Shown here: one piece after another, positions 51,223-60,070 of the stretch | How the letters are laid out: each line of letters opens with the position of its first letter | Numbering within the stretch: the stretch's first letter is position 1 | Made by a program: the position numbers and the translations under genes | Source: Pyrodictium sp. | Lineage (GTDB): Archaea > Thermoproteota > Thermoprotei_A > Sulfolobales > Pyrodictiaceae | Assembly: GCA_013540595.1 (NCBI GenBank) | Contig: JABXKE010000002.1 | Location: 558,050-622,049 of the forward strand | Length of the DNA stretch: 64,000 bases | Reading direction: 5' to 3' | The notes under the pieces: generated by a model | The model's input: the letters and a program-made list of their open reading frames with translations, nothing else | What the model was told of the DNA's origin: nothing | The model's database searches: none

Positions 51223-53185
51223 GTATCACCCTTGACCGGCCAGGTATCCTCTCCCTGACCTCGTTGACGTCTAAGGCCTCAATAAGCCCACTATAATCTT
51301 CTCCGGACTTCTGTATGAATACCTTGCGCAGCCTCACAGCAAGCTTTGATGGGTCTTCGTCACCAGGCACAAGAACAGCATACACAATACTACGCTTCTT
51401 GACGAGTTCAGGTGGACCAACAATAATCACTGGATACTCCTCCTCTACACCAACCCCAATACCTAGTCGTAGCTCAACGCTACGTATATAGTTCCTTTTG
51501 CCATAAACCATGAAGGCACCACGCGCCAAGTACTCTCCAGCAGGAGCAGACTTTGAGACCTGGCCCCCCCACACCCAGTAGACATCGATTGACCCAAAAC
51601 CCGACTTCCAAGCCTTAGAGTATGCAGCTGTAAGCAGGGCAGCATCACGGAGATCGCCTTCTGGCGGCTCACGCCCCTCAGCAAACAATACAACTATAGG
51701 TGCTCCATGGATGTCTGCATGCATGAATATTCTCTTCTCATTAAGATACCTCTTAACAACAGATTCATTTTGGCTAGCATCTCTCCCACCAACAGCCAAG
51801 AACCCACTCCTAGTTATTAGCCAGTGATACTTCTCATACCACTCCTTTCTCCGGACAAGCGCCCTAGCCTTTCTTGATCTTAAAGCAATTGTTGCCTCTA
51901 GGCGCCTCAGCTTCTCTTCTACCTCTCTTAGCGCCTTCTCGCCACGCCTGATCTTGGCTTCTATCTCTCCAGCTCTCCGAGAAAGGTCGACTAGTAGTTG
52001 TGAAGGATCCTTGCGTACATCGAGTTCTACAAGTTCACCCTCAATACTCAGTACTATCTTGCCCTCACTAGGCTTGACATCAACTACTCCAAGACAATTA
52101 CCCATAACACTATCCCAGCCAGCTTTATCTCGTATTTCTTCAAAACACTTATAGGCATCATATACTAGGCCTATGTTCTCACCTATAAGTTCTATGAGCT
52201 TCCTTGTGTGCTCTAGCCTTTGCCTGAGCTGGTCGAGGTTACGCCTAGCATTCTCAATGCTTGCAAGAAGCCTCTTTTTCTCGGCCTCAACTGCCCGGAG
52301 ATGCTCTCTTTCCTCAAAACGCTTTAGCTCTTCAACAAAATACTTATCAAGAGCACAACTAAACGATGGGAATTCCTTAAAGTTAAGGCCATACCTTTTA
52401 GTTATTCCTAGAGGCTTAAAGGGTACAACAGTCAGTGGATCATCATCCTTATCATAGACAATGTAACCACGAGCACTAAGACTCTCACTGTATAACTCCT
52501 TGAGCACTCTCACTATGTTCTTGATAGTAGAGTAGTCTAGTTCACGTACACTAGTGTCTATGCTCACTTCTAGACGTGCAAGAGCCTCCTCAACAACCTC
52601 GCCTGGGTAGCCCAGAGCACGGGGCAGAACACGGACAACATCACCATCCATCTTCTCCAACTTGCTGGCTAGAAAGCTGGGCTCCAAAAATTCTGGATGA
52701 ACCGAGGTCGATGGTGGCGGTTTATAGGTTAAGCCGTGCTTCAACACCCTATCCTTCATTTCTTTGCGCTCGCTAATCTGCAGAATTTTTCCTTCACCAT
52801 CTAATAAAGCCATGACTCCCCGAGGCAAAACCTCAACAACAACCGTGTAAGCTTGACCGCGAGCGTTAAAGTCAAGCATTAATATACGGTCGAAAGCGTG
52901 CTGACGTACACTAGCTAGGATGGACTCACGCACATACTTCCTAAAACCCATAACGAGAGGAGAAGGCATACCCTTCTCTGCATGCTCATATTCAGTTACA
53001 TGCACACGCTCGCCAGGCTTAACATACAAAAGCCAGCTTCTTCCTGGAGCCTTAAACTTAAACAAGAACCCCCCAGAAGGCATATCATATATGTTTGCAA
53101 GCCTAGAGCCCTGAAAAGCCTTCAGTTCAGCTACAACGGCTACGATATCAAAAGAAGTCATAGTAGTCTTCCGCTTTACTGGCAT
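51158..53185 (-). CDS. rqcH: NEMF/Rqc2/RqcH homologue (ribosome rescue)
   Basis: This factor binds peptidyl-tRNA on split 50S subunits during ribosome-associated quality control and, in bacteria and some archaea, adds C-terminal tails. The NFACT-N domain (ASFDIVAVVAELKAFQGSRLANIYD-like) comes first, then helix-hairpin-helix and a long coiled coil (about 295-360 and 410-460). The NFACT-R/DUF814 domain (SGFLAVGGRDASQNESVVKRY, ADIHGAPIVVL) and a C-terminal NFACT-C-like region follow. 675 residues. ATG 53185 follows GGTG at nine nt; the longer frame starts at 53200. Confidence 0.93.
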   Translation of the reverse strand: MPVKRKTTMTSFDIVAVVAELKAFQGSRLANIYDMPSGGFLFKFKAPGRSWLLYVKPGERVHVTEYEHAEKGMPSPLVMGFRKYVRESILASVRQHAFDRILMLDFNARGQAYTVVVEVLPRGVMALLDGEGKILQISERKEMKDRVLKHGLTYKPPPSTSVHPEFLEPSFLASKLEKMDGDVVRVLPRALGYPGEVVEEALARLEVSIDTSVRELDYSTIKNIVRVLKELYSESLSARGYIVYDKDDDPLTVVPFKPLGITKRYGLNFKEFPSFSCALDKYFVEELKRFEEREHLRAVEAEKKRLLASIENARRNLDQLRQRLEHTRKLIELIGENIGLVYDAYKCFEEIRDKAGWDSVMGNCLGVVDVKPSEGKIVLSIEGELVELDVRKDPSQLLVDLSRRAGEIEAKIRRGEKALREVEEKLRRLEATIALRSRKARALVRRKEWYEKYHWLITRSGFLAVGGRDASQNESVVKRYLNEKRIFMHADIHGAPIVVLFAEGREPPEGDLRDAALLTAAYSKAWKSGFGSIDVYWVWGGQVSKSAPAGEYLARGAFMVYGKRNYIRSVELRLGIGVGVEEEYPVIIVGPPELVKKRSIVYAVLVPGDEDPSKLAVRLRKVFIQKSGEDYSGLIEALDVNEVRERIPGRSRVIHVGRGDGEEPPRPLRVLPGVS

Positions 53186-53328
53186 ATCATTCTTCACCAA
53201 GGACGCTAGGACATATACTGGACAAGTCTTCTATAAGAAAATGTAATACAATGCTGTGAAGTCTTGTAATATTTGAGTACCACAAAACACGTATAGCTCA
53301 CGAGGCCTGCCTCTGTGTAAGCTTACTC

Positions 53329-53565
53329 TTACTTTGAAGCCTTTATGACGTATATGGGGGCCCTTCTGCTCCGCGCATATAGTTCCACTATGCCTTCTTG
53401 CTCAAGTCTCCTCAAAACCTTCTTGGCAAGGCTCATTGTCATATTATACTTCTCAGCAAGCATGTACGGTGTGACAAACTTCTCTCTTACTATCTCACGC
53501 TTAATCCTCTTCATTAAGTTCTCTGGAACAAAAGCTGTGAACTCCTTGCCTGCTCTCTCCGACAC
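53329..53565 (-). CDS. rps25e: 30S ribosomal protein S25e, short form
   Basis: The winged-helix core of eS25 is clear: FVPENLMKRIKREIVREKFVTPYMLAEKYN, SLAKKVLRRLEQEGIVEL and RSRRAPIYVI. The longest frame begins at 53676, but a TTATATTTAT box at about 53604-53613 puts transcription start near 53586. GTG 53565 has GGGG at seven nt. The mature protein is then 78 residues and lacks the Lys-rich N-terminal extension of most S25e proteins. The upstream part of the long frame is hydrophobic and unlike S25e. Confidence 0.85.
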   Translation of the reverse strand: MSERAGKEFTAFVPENLMKRIKREIVREKFVTPYMLAEKYNMTMSLAKKVLRRLEQEGIVELYARSRRAPIYVIKASK

Positions 53566-53717
53566 ATCCCGTCCCCAAACAAGAAGCTGACTACAATCTG
53601 GGCCTCTGATAAATATAACTCTTCTATAGCAGTTCTCAAAGATCATGAAGGAGAAGAGGAGGAAAGAAAAACTCAACTTGTATCATTTAGTGCTTAGTAG
53701 CTGCTTCTCTCTTGCAC

Positions 53718-53960
53718 TTATTGCTCAGTTGCTTTTTCGCCTTCCTCAGTAAGCTTGTACACACCCTCCTCTACACGCTCTACTAGGCCGAGATTTACTA
53801 GCTTCCTCATTTTTGCGGCCACACTCCTAGCATTTAGCCCAGCCTTCTCTGCAATCTCTTTAGGTCTCGCTGGCTTGCCCAGCTCCTTGAGTGCACGAAG
53901 TATAGCCTTGTCCTCCTCGTCAAGTCCTCTCCTCCTAGAGGCTCCAGCTGCACATGCCAT
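53718..53960 (-). CDS. Small winged-helix DNA-binding protein
   Basis: This 80-residue winged-helix protein is mostly one domain: LDEEDKAILRALKELGKPARPKEIAEKAGLNARSVAAKMRKLVNLGLVERVEEGVYKLTEEG. It resembles ArsR/MarR-like or Lrs14-like archaeal regulators, but no ligand site is visible. The basic SRRRG start precedes the helix. ATG 53960 has GGGGTG at six nt. It lies just upstream of rps25e and might regulate it or merely share the region. Confidence 0.8.
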   Translation of the reverse strand: MACAAGASRRRGLDEEDKAILRALKELGKPARPKEIAEKAGLNARSVAAKMRKLVNLGLVERVEEGVYKLTEEGEKATEQ

Positions 53961-54104
53961 AGTCTACACCCCACTTGTATACTACTTATCCATTAGATTA
54001 CGATAATTCTTAAACAGTTTTAAAAGAGTTACAGCGTTAAAGCATCTGGGAAAGGTTTATAAGAAAGACAAGTCAAGAGCCATACTAAGCAGAAATCAAT
54101 GTTG

Positions 54105-55244
54105 TCATTTAGTCTCGGACTTCTCATCCCGTCTTCTCTTAGCGTATGAACGAATATTCCTATAGTAAACTTGTATGGGAGAGCGAGCATTTGGGCAGTC
54201 AGCCCTGCACATACCTAGTGTCCTCATTTTCTCACAGCTATAGACCCTGTACTTCTTCCCTGACCCCCTCAAGCCAGCAAGGTGCTCAACTTGGTATCTT
54301 GCTATCTTCTCGTTGAAGTCAGGCATTGAGCGAAAAACATCTACAACCTGGTCTATTTCTGCGCCGATACCCAGCAGGAATGTTGCTATGGCAAATCTCT
54401 CATGGTGACTTAAGTGTTCGCCGCTCCTAGCCGCGGTCAGTAAGTGAGAAATACATGGAGGAAAGGCTTCCTCGATGATTAGCCCCTTGGGAACCTCTAT
54501 TTTCCCTCCTCCTTTGAACCTAGGCCTTAGCCTTTTAGAAGCGGCCTCTTCAACCTTCTTAATGTGCTCCTCCAGTACTCTATTAGCTTCATCAGCATCG
54601 ACACTAGAGAGAATCCACTTAGCTCTCTCTTCTATATAAACATTCAAGGCCTCTTTAATTAATCTAACAACCCTACTGCGGTCTAGAAATACCTTACCCC
54701 TTAATACCGGCAGGTTGACAGGTTTCCAGCTAGAGTCTCCTAGCAACCTTCTCGCCACAACAACGTATTCATGAAAACTAATCAAGAAGTTGTACATCCT
54801 AAAACTAGGCACACCATTGATTAATGCTATTACCTCCCTATAAGCACTAGGCCTATATACTAGGCTCCTTATACCAGCAAGCCGAGCTATCTCAGCCACC
54901 ACCTCATCAGGTTCAGACGATACAAGATCCATACCTCTCTCAGCTTCTGCCAATGCAAAACGCGAAACTATCCACTTATTACTACTCAAACTCGCTATCA
55001 GTAATGCCATATAGAATGAAAGCACCTCATTCTCCATCCTTTCAGCAGGCGGCGGAGCCTTCCCCTTCTCTATAGAGTAGATTAGCCTGCTAGTAGCCTC
55101 TTCAGCTATGTCACGACGATACTTCAACAAGTCCACAACTTTAACGCCATACCTCCTCGACACAAACTCGTTAAAGTCGATGAAGTATGGATATCTTCGT
55201 CCATCAATTACTGTATGCAAACCACTAGTATGACTTATGGCCAT
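54105..55244 (-). CDS. priL: DNA primase large subunit PriL
   Basis: This FeS subunit of the archaeal/eukaryotic primase is needed with PriS to make RNA/DNA primers. The 379-residue protein has an N-terminal helical domain and a C-terminal cluster domain. The C-terminal domain carries the four expected Cys: FPPCISHL, YSCEKM, GMCRAD and CPNA. Adjacent RFAIATFLLG is the usual motif before the cluster. A TTTTAAG promoter lies 29 nt before the ATG, so the transcript is nearly leaderless, and a GGGTG still precedes the start. It is divergent from nucS. Confidence 0.94.
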   Translation of the reverse strand: MAISHTSGLHTVIDGRRYPYFIDFNEFVSRRYGVKVVDLLKYRRDIAEEATSRLIYSIEKGKAPPPAERMENEVLSFYMALLIASLSSNKWIVSRFALAEAERGMDLVSSEPDEVVAEIARLAGIRSLVYRPSAYREVIALINGVPSFRMYNFLISFHEYVVVARRLLGDSSWKPVNLPVLRGKVFLDRSRVVRLIKEALNVYIEERAKWILSSVDADEANRVLEEHIKKVEEAASKRLRPRFKGGGKIEVPKGLIIEEAFPPCISHLLTAARSGEHLSHHERFAIATFLLGIGAEIDQVVDVFRSMPDFNEKIARYQVEHLAGLRGSGKKYRVYSCEKMRTLGMCRADCPNARSPIQVYYRNIRSYAKRRRDEKSETK

Positions 55245-55501
55245 CTATTACACCCACTAAACAACATGACTTAAAACCACTCGCGTGTGTTGCACTATGA
55301 GCCACTATGATTTTTGCACTTTTCATAGCTCAATTTCGTTGTTAGGTCACCCAAAAGCTAACCTTGTATTACATTATTACATTATTAAGCCTTCGTATTT
55401 AAGAAAGATAATATAATCCTAGAGTCTGTCTGACAATATAGGGTTTGCACTAAATATTAGAGTTTTTCAGCAATAGAGCTAAGATGATTTGGAGACTGTA
55501 C
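55245..55501. other. AT-rich divergent promoter region between priL and nucS
   Basis: This 257-bp stretch carries the priL promoter (TTTTAAG, 55269-55276 on the minus strand). It also carries AT-rich material near 55395-55410 (TATTTAAGAAAGATAATATA) that probably serves nucS. A small direct repeat of ATTACATT occurs near 55372. I see no coding frame or structured RNA here. Confidence 0.5.
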
Positions 55502-56308
55502 ATGTCTCTGAGACAGAAGGTCTATAGCATAATGCTCTATCCATCAATTACATCTTCTGTCGATGCCCTATCAAGGGCTATTGCTGCTCATAAGTTCGTC
55601 ATTATTGTTGGTAGGTGTCATGCAGAATACGAGGGACGTGGTGCAAGCAAGCTTGGTCTAGGAGATAGGGTGGTAATAGTTAAGCCTGATGGTGCAGTAC
55701 TTGTTCACAGGCCTACTGGCTATTCACCAGTCAACTGGCAGCCTACAAGCCACGTGATAAACGTTGAAGAGCGTGATGGCAAGCTTATGCTGAGAAGTGT
55801 GCGTGATAGGCCAAGAGAGGTTCTTGTAGTATATTTTGATGAAGTGTACCTGTTAGCTGTACTCGATGCTCTCGAGGATAAGGCGGAATTTATTGAGTAC
55901 CTTGATGAGCGCGAGATTCGTGACTACTTGTACGAGCACCCGGAAGAGATTGAGGATGGATTTAAGCCGCTCTCAAAGGAGAAGCCTGTCGGTGAAGGCT
56001 ATGTTGACATATTAGGAGTAGATAAGGACAATAGGTTAGTTGTAATAGAGATAAAACGCGTAAATGCTGGGGCTGACGCCGTAAGACAGCTCCACCGCTA
56101 CGTGGAAACTATTCACCGCGAGAACCCCGACGTAAAAGTCAGAGGCATACTCATAGCACCATCAATTTCCAAGGATGCACGTGTTCTCCTTAACAGTCTT
56201 GGCCTTGAGTTTAAGCAGATTAACCTACAGCAATTATACAAGAAGGTGAGGAGAATACGTCACGAGAAAACACAGACTAGAGGACTCTGGGACTTTATTA
56301 AGAAGTGA
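55502..56308 (+). CDS. nucS: Endonuclease NucS (EndoMS)
   Basis: NucS is a mismatch- and flap-specific nuclease of archaea and actinobacteria, thought to start non-canonical mismatch repair with PCNA. The N-terminal domain (about 1-120) contains the DNA-binding RGASKLGLGDRVVIVKPDGAVLVHRPTG. The C-terminal RecB-like domain has GYVDILGVDKD, VVIEIKRVNAG and QLHRYVETI with the catalytic E-x-K. No obvious C-terminal PIP box, though ending QTRGLWDFI recalls one. ATG 55502 (MSLRQK), after GGAG at seven nt, is preferred to 55484. It is divergent from priL. Confidence 0.94.
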   Translation: MSLRQKVYSIMLYPSITSSVDALSRAIAAHKFVIIVGRCHAEYEGRGASKLGLGDRVVIVKPDGAVLVHRPTGYSPVNWQPTSHVINVEERDGKLMLRSVRDRPREVLVVYFDEVYLLAVLDALEDKAEFIEYLDEREIRDYLYEHPEEIEDGFKPLSKEKPVGEGYVDILGVDKDNRLVVIEIKRVNAGADAVRQLHRYVETIHRENPDVKVRGILIAPSISKDARVLLNSLGLEFKQINLQQLYKKVRRIRHEKTQTRGLWDFIKK

Positions 56309-56313
56309 TTAGC

Positions 56314-58131
56314 CTACAGTGTAACCTCCATGCCAGCAAGAGCTACAAACAGTGCAATCGTCGTTACGGCTGTCAATATGGCTGCATGGAGTAAGCCTGC
56401 GCCCAGGCTCTGATCCTGGATTTTGCCAGCGACAAGACCACTAAGCCAGGCGTTTATGAGTGAACCAAGCGAGGCGACAACGAGTAGCTGATGTATATTC
56501 TGTGGAGTAATATTGACGTTTAACCCGCCAAAGGTACCGGCAACAGTACCCGCCCCGCCTCCTGGCATAGTGGCTGCCGTCATAGCGTTTACGAGCATTC
56601 CAGGAACAAGAATGGCTGTGACTGCCACTAGTATAGCACCAAAATACGGCATTATAACGTAGGGGCGCACCCTCTTCCGGATCTGCTCATTTATCTCGTT
56701 CAAGACAACCATGAACCTAGCAAGAGTATCAATAGTGTGTGGGCTCCCACCACCAACCTCCATAGCGTCAACTAGGAACCTCATTGTGACTCTGAGGAAC
56801 CAATTCTTGTAGCCCCGTATAGCGCTTCGAACAGCCCTCTCTATATGGAGCCCAAGCGACAGCGCTCCCGCTATACGGCGAATAATCTGCGACAAAGGCC
56901 CGTAATCGCGTTCTGAAAGCATTATAATGCTCTTCTCTGGGCTAAGACCAGTTCTCCTAACCTCTGATAAGTCACGTAGGAAAGATGCTATGCCGCGTGA
57001 CACAGCTCTTTCTCTACGAACTATACGTAAGTACTGTACTCCAGGTATTAGGCTTGCAACAGTCAAGCCTATACCAAGCGACAAGACTATACGTTGTATT
57101 CTTGGTACGTCAACACCGCCAGCGTATGTTAGGCCTCCGCTTAGAGAGAGGATCATTGAGCCAAGCAATATGCCTAGAGGAATACTTACAACAAGGTATG
57201 CGTAGGGTTCTCTAATATTCTCTGCACTAGGCAGAAGTGAGTCAAGAATCATTATTATTAGTATTGTTATGAGTGGGAGGACGAGCAAGTTATAGACTAC
57301 AAGCCCAGTAATACCACCAAATCCCCCTCCTGTACCTATGAGGCCGCTTATTATGAAAAACACATAAAACGACATTGTCCCCAAGACAGCAACAGCTACA
57401 AAAGCCTCAATTATGAAGCCAACCTTCTCAGCACGACTCCTCAAATCCTCCATTCGTGCCTGGAAGACCTCAGAGGTTCGTATCTCGAGATACCTAACAA
57501 CATCACCGCCAGTCCTTATGGCTGTGAGGTAGCCTAGCATGAAGTCCCTAAACAGTCTTGAAGGATGTGTGGCTGCTACTCTCTCGAGAGCTGTAAGTAT
57601 GTTCATGCCAAACAACTTGACCTCGGCCATTATCCTCTCAGCTTCTTGCCGTAGGGCACGGAATACACGGATATTAGTCAGTCTCTCGATAAGCCTCTCC
57701 GGTGCAACACCACCATAGGCCATCGCGGTCATGTATGCAGCAAAGAAGGGGAACTCTAGGTCTACTTTTGATGCACGCTCAGAAGCCTTAGCTGAAGGAT
57801 AGTAGAGCCCCCAAGATATGAGTATACTTGAAGACATCATGGCAGCTAGAAGAATCAATACATTGACGAGGAGCGGTGCACCAAGGATTATAGCTATGAA
57901 TAAGGTAACTGTAGACACTACAGCTATGAGTGTTGCACGTAGAAGTATTCGAGCAACATATAGTTTAGGATGGATGTAAAGCCCTGCCCTTCTAATGTTC
58001 TCATAGAGGTTAAATGACTGGGCTAAACGCTCTGCAGCAGAGCCAAACAAGAGTAGAGCCATAGTGTCAAATAGATCTCGTACACCAACGCTCTCCCTCT
58101 TATGCTCTTCTTTATCGATAAGTCTCCCCAT
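56314..58131 (-). CDS. Type II/IV secretion system membrane platform (GspF/TadC-like)
   Basis: This is an integral membrane protein of about 605 residues with two T2SSF domains. The first lies between the early TM pair (about 65-120) and the next (about 225-320). The second is near 380-490 (EVRRTGLSPEKSIIML, ALSLGLHIERAVRSAIRGYKNW), followed by three C-terminal helices. It is the inner-membrane core that joins the assembly ATPase to pilin-like subunits. Start ATG 58131 (GGTGG at eight nt) or 58146. The ATPase gene lies 20 bp upstream on the same strand, so they form one unit. Confidence 0.88.
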   Translation of the reverse strand: MGRLIDKEEHKRESVGVRDLFDTMALLLFGSAAERLAQSFNLYENIRRAGLYIHPKLYVARILLRATLIAVVSTVTLFIAIILGAPLLVNVLILLAAMMSSSILISWGLYYPSAKASERASKVDLEFPFFAAYMTAMAYGGVAPERLIERLTNIRVFRALRQEAERIMAEVKLFGMNILTALERVAATHPSRLFRDFMLGYLTAIRTGGDVVRYLEIRTSEVFQARMEDLRSRAEKVGFIIEAFVAVAVLGTMSFYVFFIISGLIGTGGGFGGITGLVVYNLLVLPLITILIIMILDSLLPSAENIREPYAYLVVSIPLGILLGSMILSLSGGLTYAGGVDVPRIQRIVLSLGIGLTVASLIPGVQYLRIVRRERAVSRGIASFLRDLSEVRRTGLSPEKSIIMLSERDYGPLSQIIRRIAGALSLGLHIERAVRSAIRGYKNWFLRVTMRFLVDAMEVGGGSPHTIDTLARFMVVLNEINEQIRKRVRPYVIMPYFGAILVAVTAILVPGMLVNAMTAATMPGGGAGTVAGTFGGLNVNITPQNIHQLLVVASLGSLINAWLSGLVAGKIQDQSLGAGLLHAAILTAVTTIALFVALAGMEVTL

Positions 58132-58166
58132 ACTATCTGCCACCATACCTCTGGGATGGCATGCTT

Positions 58167-59885
58167 TTAGATGAGTGATTCTCCTACTCTGCTCTCCTTT
58201 AATTCTCTAAGCTCCCTCAACGCCATAGAGTAAACCTTCTCTGGCTCCTGGTAGTAGTACCTTATTATCTTCGCAACATCCTGATAATACCTCATCTTCT
58301 TTGCTACGAGCCACTCAAGCACAGTAGCCCTCCTCGCTATCTCTTCCTTTATAAACTCCTTTGTCCACCCTCTCAACTCCATTATCTGGCTTATGAGGAA
58401 GCTCTTCTCAAAGTACAGCTGGTGCTCATCATTATATGCATTCCACTCATGAACCACAATGTATTCACCATAGTCCTTTATCTCCCATGTCTTTGTTATC
58501 CTACGCTCAACCTTGCTTATACCAAGCTTCCTATCCACAACCTCGACACGACGTATTAACAATGCAAAGTTCATCAGTGGTATATATCCCTCCGGAATAT
58601 TCATTGGAGGACTTGTAAGCCTCTTTATGGCAGAATCTATGCTCTCAGCGTGAAGCGTAGTCATACCACCATGGCCCGTTGCTATTGCCTGGAACAACAC
58701 GTATGCCTCTTCGCCGCGGACCTCACCAACGACGATTATATCTGGCCTATAACGCAGACTTACACGGACAAGATCGTAGAGTGTTATCTCACCAACATTC
58801 TCTCCTCCAAGCCCATAACTGCTCCGGGGAATAAGCTGAACCCAGTTCTCTAGCGGCAAGCGGAGTTCTGGTGTATCCTCAATAGTCACTATTTTAACGC
58901 TTGGCTTTAGCATGGTAAGAAGCGCGTTCAACGTTGTAGTCTTACCAGAACCCGTCACGCCCATAACCATGCCGGGGCGCTTATGCTCCATAAGAAGCCA
59001 GTAGTATGCAGCAACCTCTGGGCTAAGCACATTATTAGATATCATATCTATGATGGTTATTGGATCCTCCTTAAACTTACGTATAGTGAATGTACTACCG
59101 CTAGTTGTAACCTCTTTTCGGTACGTTGCCGCCAAGCGGTGGCCACCAGGCAGTATAGCGTCGACAATAGGGAATGCTACTGAAACATGTTTACCAGCCA
59201 TATGAGCAAGTTTTACAACCAAGCTGTCGAGATCTTCTTCTCGCTCAAACACTATATTAGTCCTAATATATTCATACCTCCTATGCCATACATACACTGG
59301 TCTTCTTGCACCGTTGCACGAGATGTCTTCTATCTCTGGATCCCTCATCAATGGGTCTATAGGGCCGAACCCTACTGCCTCACGGAGAACATAGTAGAGT
59401 ATTTTCTGCCACGAGATACCAGGTGTACGGCCAAGACGAATCCTAAACTTTTGGACAATATTCTTCGCCTCACGTGTAAAGTATAATACTGGATCCTCAT
59501 CGGCGGGCGGTGGCTTTATCTCCCAATACAGCGCGTCCATAATGTCCCTAAATATCTTGCGCTCAGCATCGGTAAGCCCTATCTCATATACATAATAGAG
59601 ATACTCGCGCGTCTCTTTATGCCTTAATATTCTAACGTAGACCCAGGGCTCTTGTAGCGGGTATTCCTCGATAACATCGTATCGTGCTAGAGGAATATGC
59701 TGTGCTGCAGATACAATACTCGAGAAAGATGTGAAAGGCGGACTATATCGTGTGCGCAAAACTCCACTTGGATGACTAGACTTGCTATCCGCTCCTTTTT
59801 TACTTTCTCCACGCTTAAAGAGGCTAAGCTTCTTTATACTCTCTATTTTCTCTAGTATGTTCCTCAAGTTCCCACTAGTTCTCAT
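58167..59885 (-). CDS. Type II/IV secretion system assembly ATPase (GspE/VirB11/TadA-like)
   Basis: This hexameric secretion ATPase of 572 residues has Walker A GVTGSGKTTT (about 309-318), an Asp box (VTIEDTPEL), Walker B DIIVVGEVR (382-390) and the His box GHGGMTTLHAES. The N-terminal half has a long charged start (LFKRGESKKGADSKSS) and a domain typical of archaeal pilus and archaellum ATPases. It pairs with the platform gene downstream. A FlaI-type arrangement with archaellins is not present in the window, and no pilin or prepilin peptidase gene is seen. ATG 59885 follows GAGGTTG. Confidence 0.9.
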   Translation of the reverse strand: MRTSGNLRNILEKIESIKKLSLFKRGESKKGADSKSSHPSGVLRTRYSPPFTSFSSIVSAAQHIPLARYDVIEEYPLQEPWVYVRILRHKETREYLYYVYEIGLTDAERKIFRDIMDALYWEIKPPPADEDPVLYFTREAKNIVQKFRIRLGRTPGISWQKILYYVLREAVGFGPIDPLMRDPEIEDISCNGARRPVYVWHRRYEYIRTNIVFEREEDLDSLVVKLAHMAGKHVSVAFPIVDAILPGGHRLAATYRKEVTTSGSTFTIRKFKEDPITIIDMISNNVLSPEVAAYYWLLMEHKRPGMVMGVTGSGKTTTLNALLTMLKPSVKIVTIEDTPELRLPLENWVQLIPRSSYGLGGENVGEITLYDLVRVSLRYRPDIIVVGEVRGEEAYVLFQAIATGHGGMTTLHAESIDSAIKRLTSPPMNIPEGYIPLMNFALLIRRVEVVDRKLGISKVERRITKTWEIKDYGEYIVVHEWNAYNDEHQLYFEKSFLISQIMELRGWTKEFIKEEIARRATVLEWLVAKKMRYYQDVAKIIRYYYQEPEKVYSMALRELRELKESRVGESLI

Positions 59886-60070
59886 TTAAGGCAACCTCAA
59901 TGATTTCCAACTCCCCCGTTATTAAAGTAGACACAGTTAGCGCTAAATACTATACTTTACGGTAGACAGCGTTATCCGCGCATATGATACTATGCTACAT
60001 TCTTATAACTGTCGCTACTAACACTAAAGGATTGTATAGATGATACGAGTGTTAAGGAAAAGGGACTTAA

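Noticed and set aside
55372-55392. Short tandem repeat of ATTACATT near the priL-nucS intergenic region
   Set aside because: Only two units, in an AT-rich promoter. Chance repetition is a sufficient explanation.
56314-59885. The ATPase/platform pair as an archaellum cluster
   Set aside because: No archaellin, FlaG/F/H or FlaK gene is nearby, and the platform has two T2SSF domains unlike compact FlaJ.
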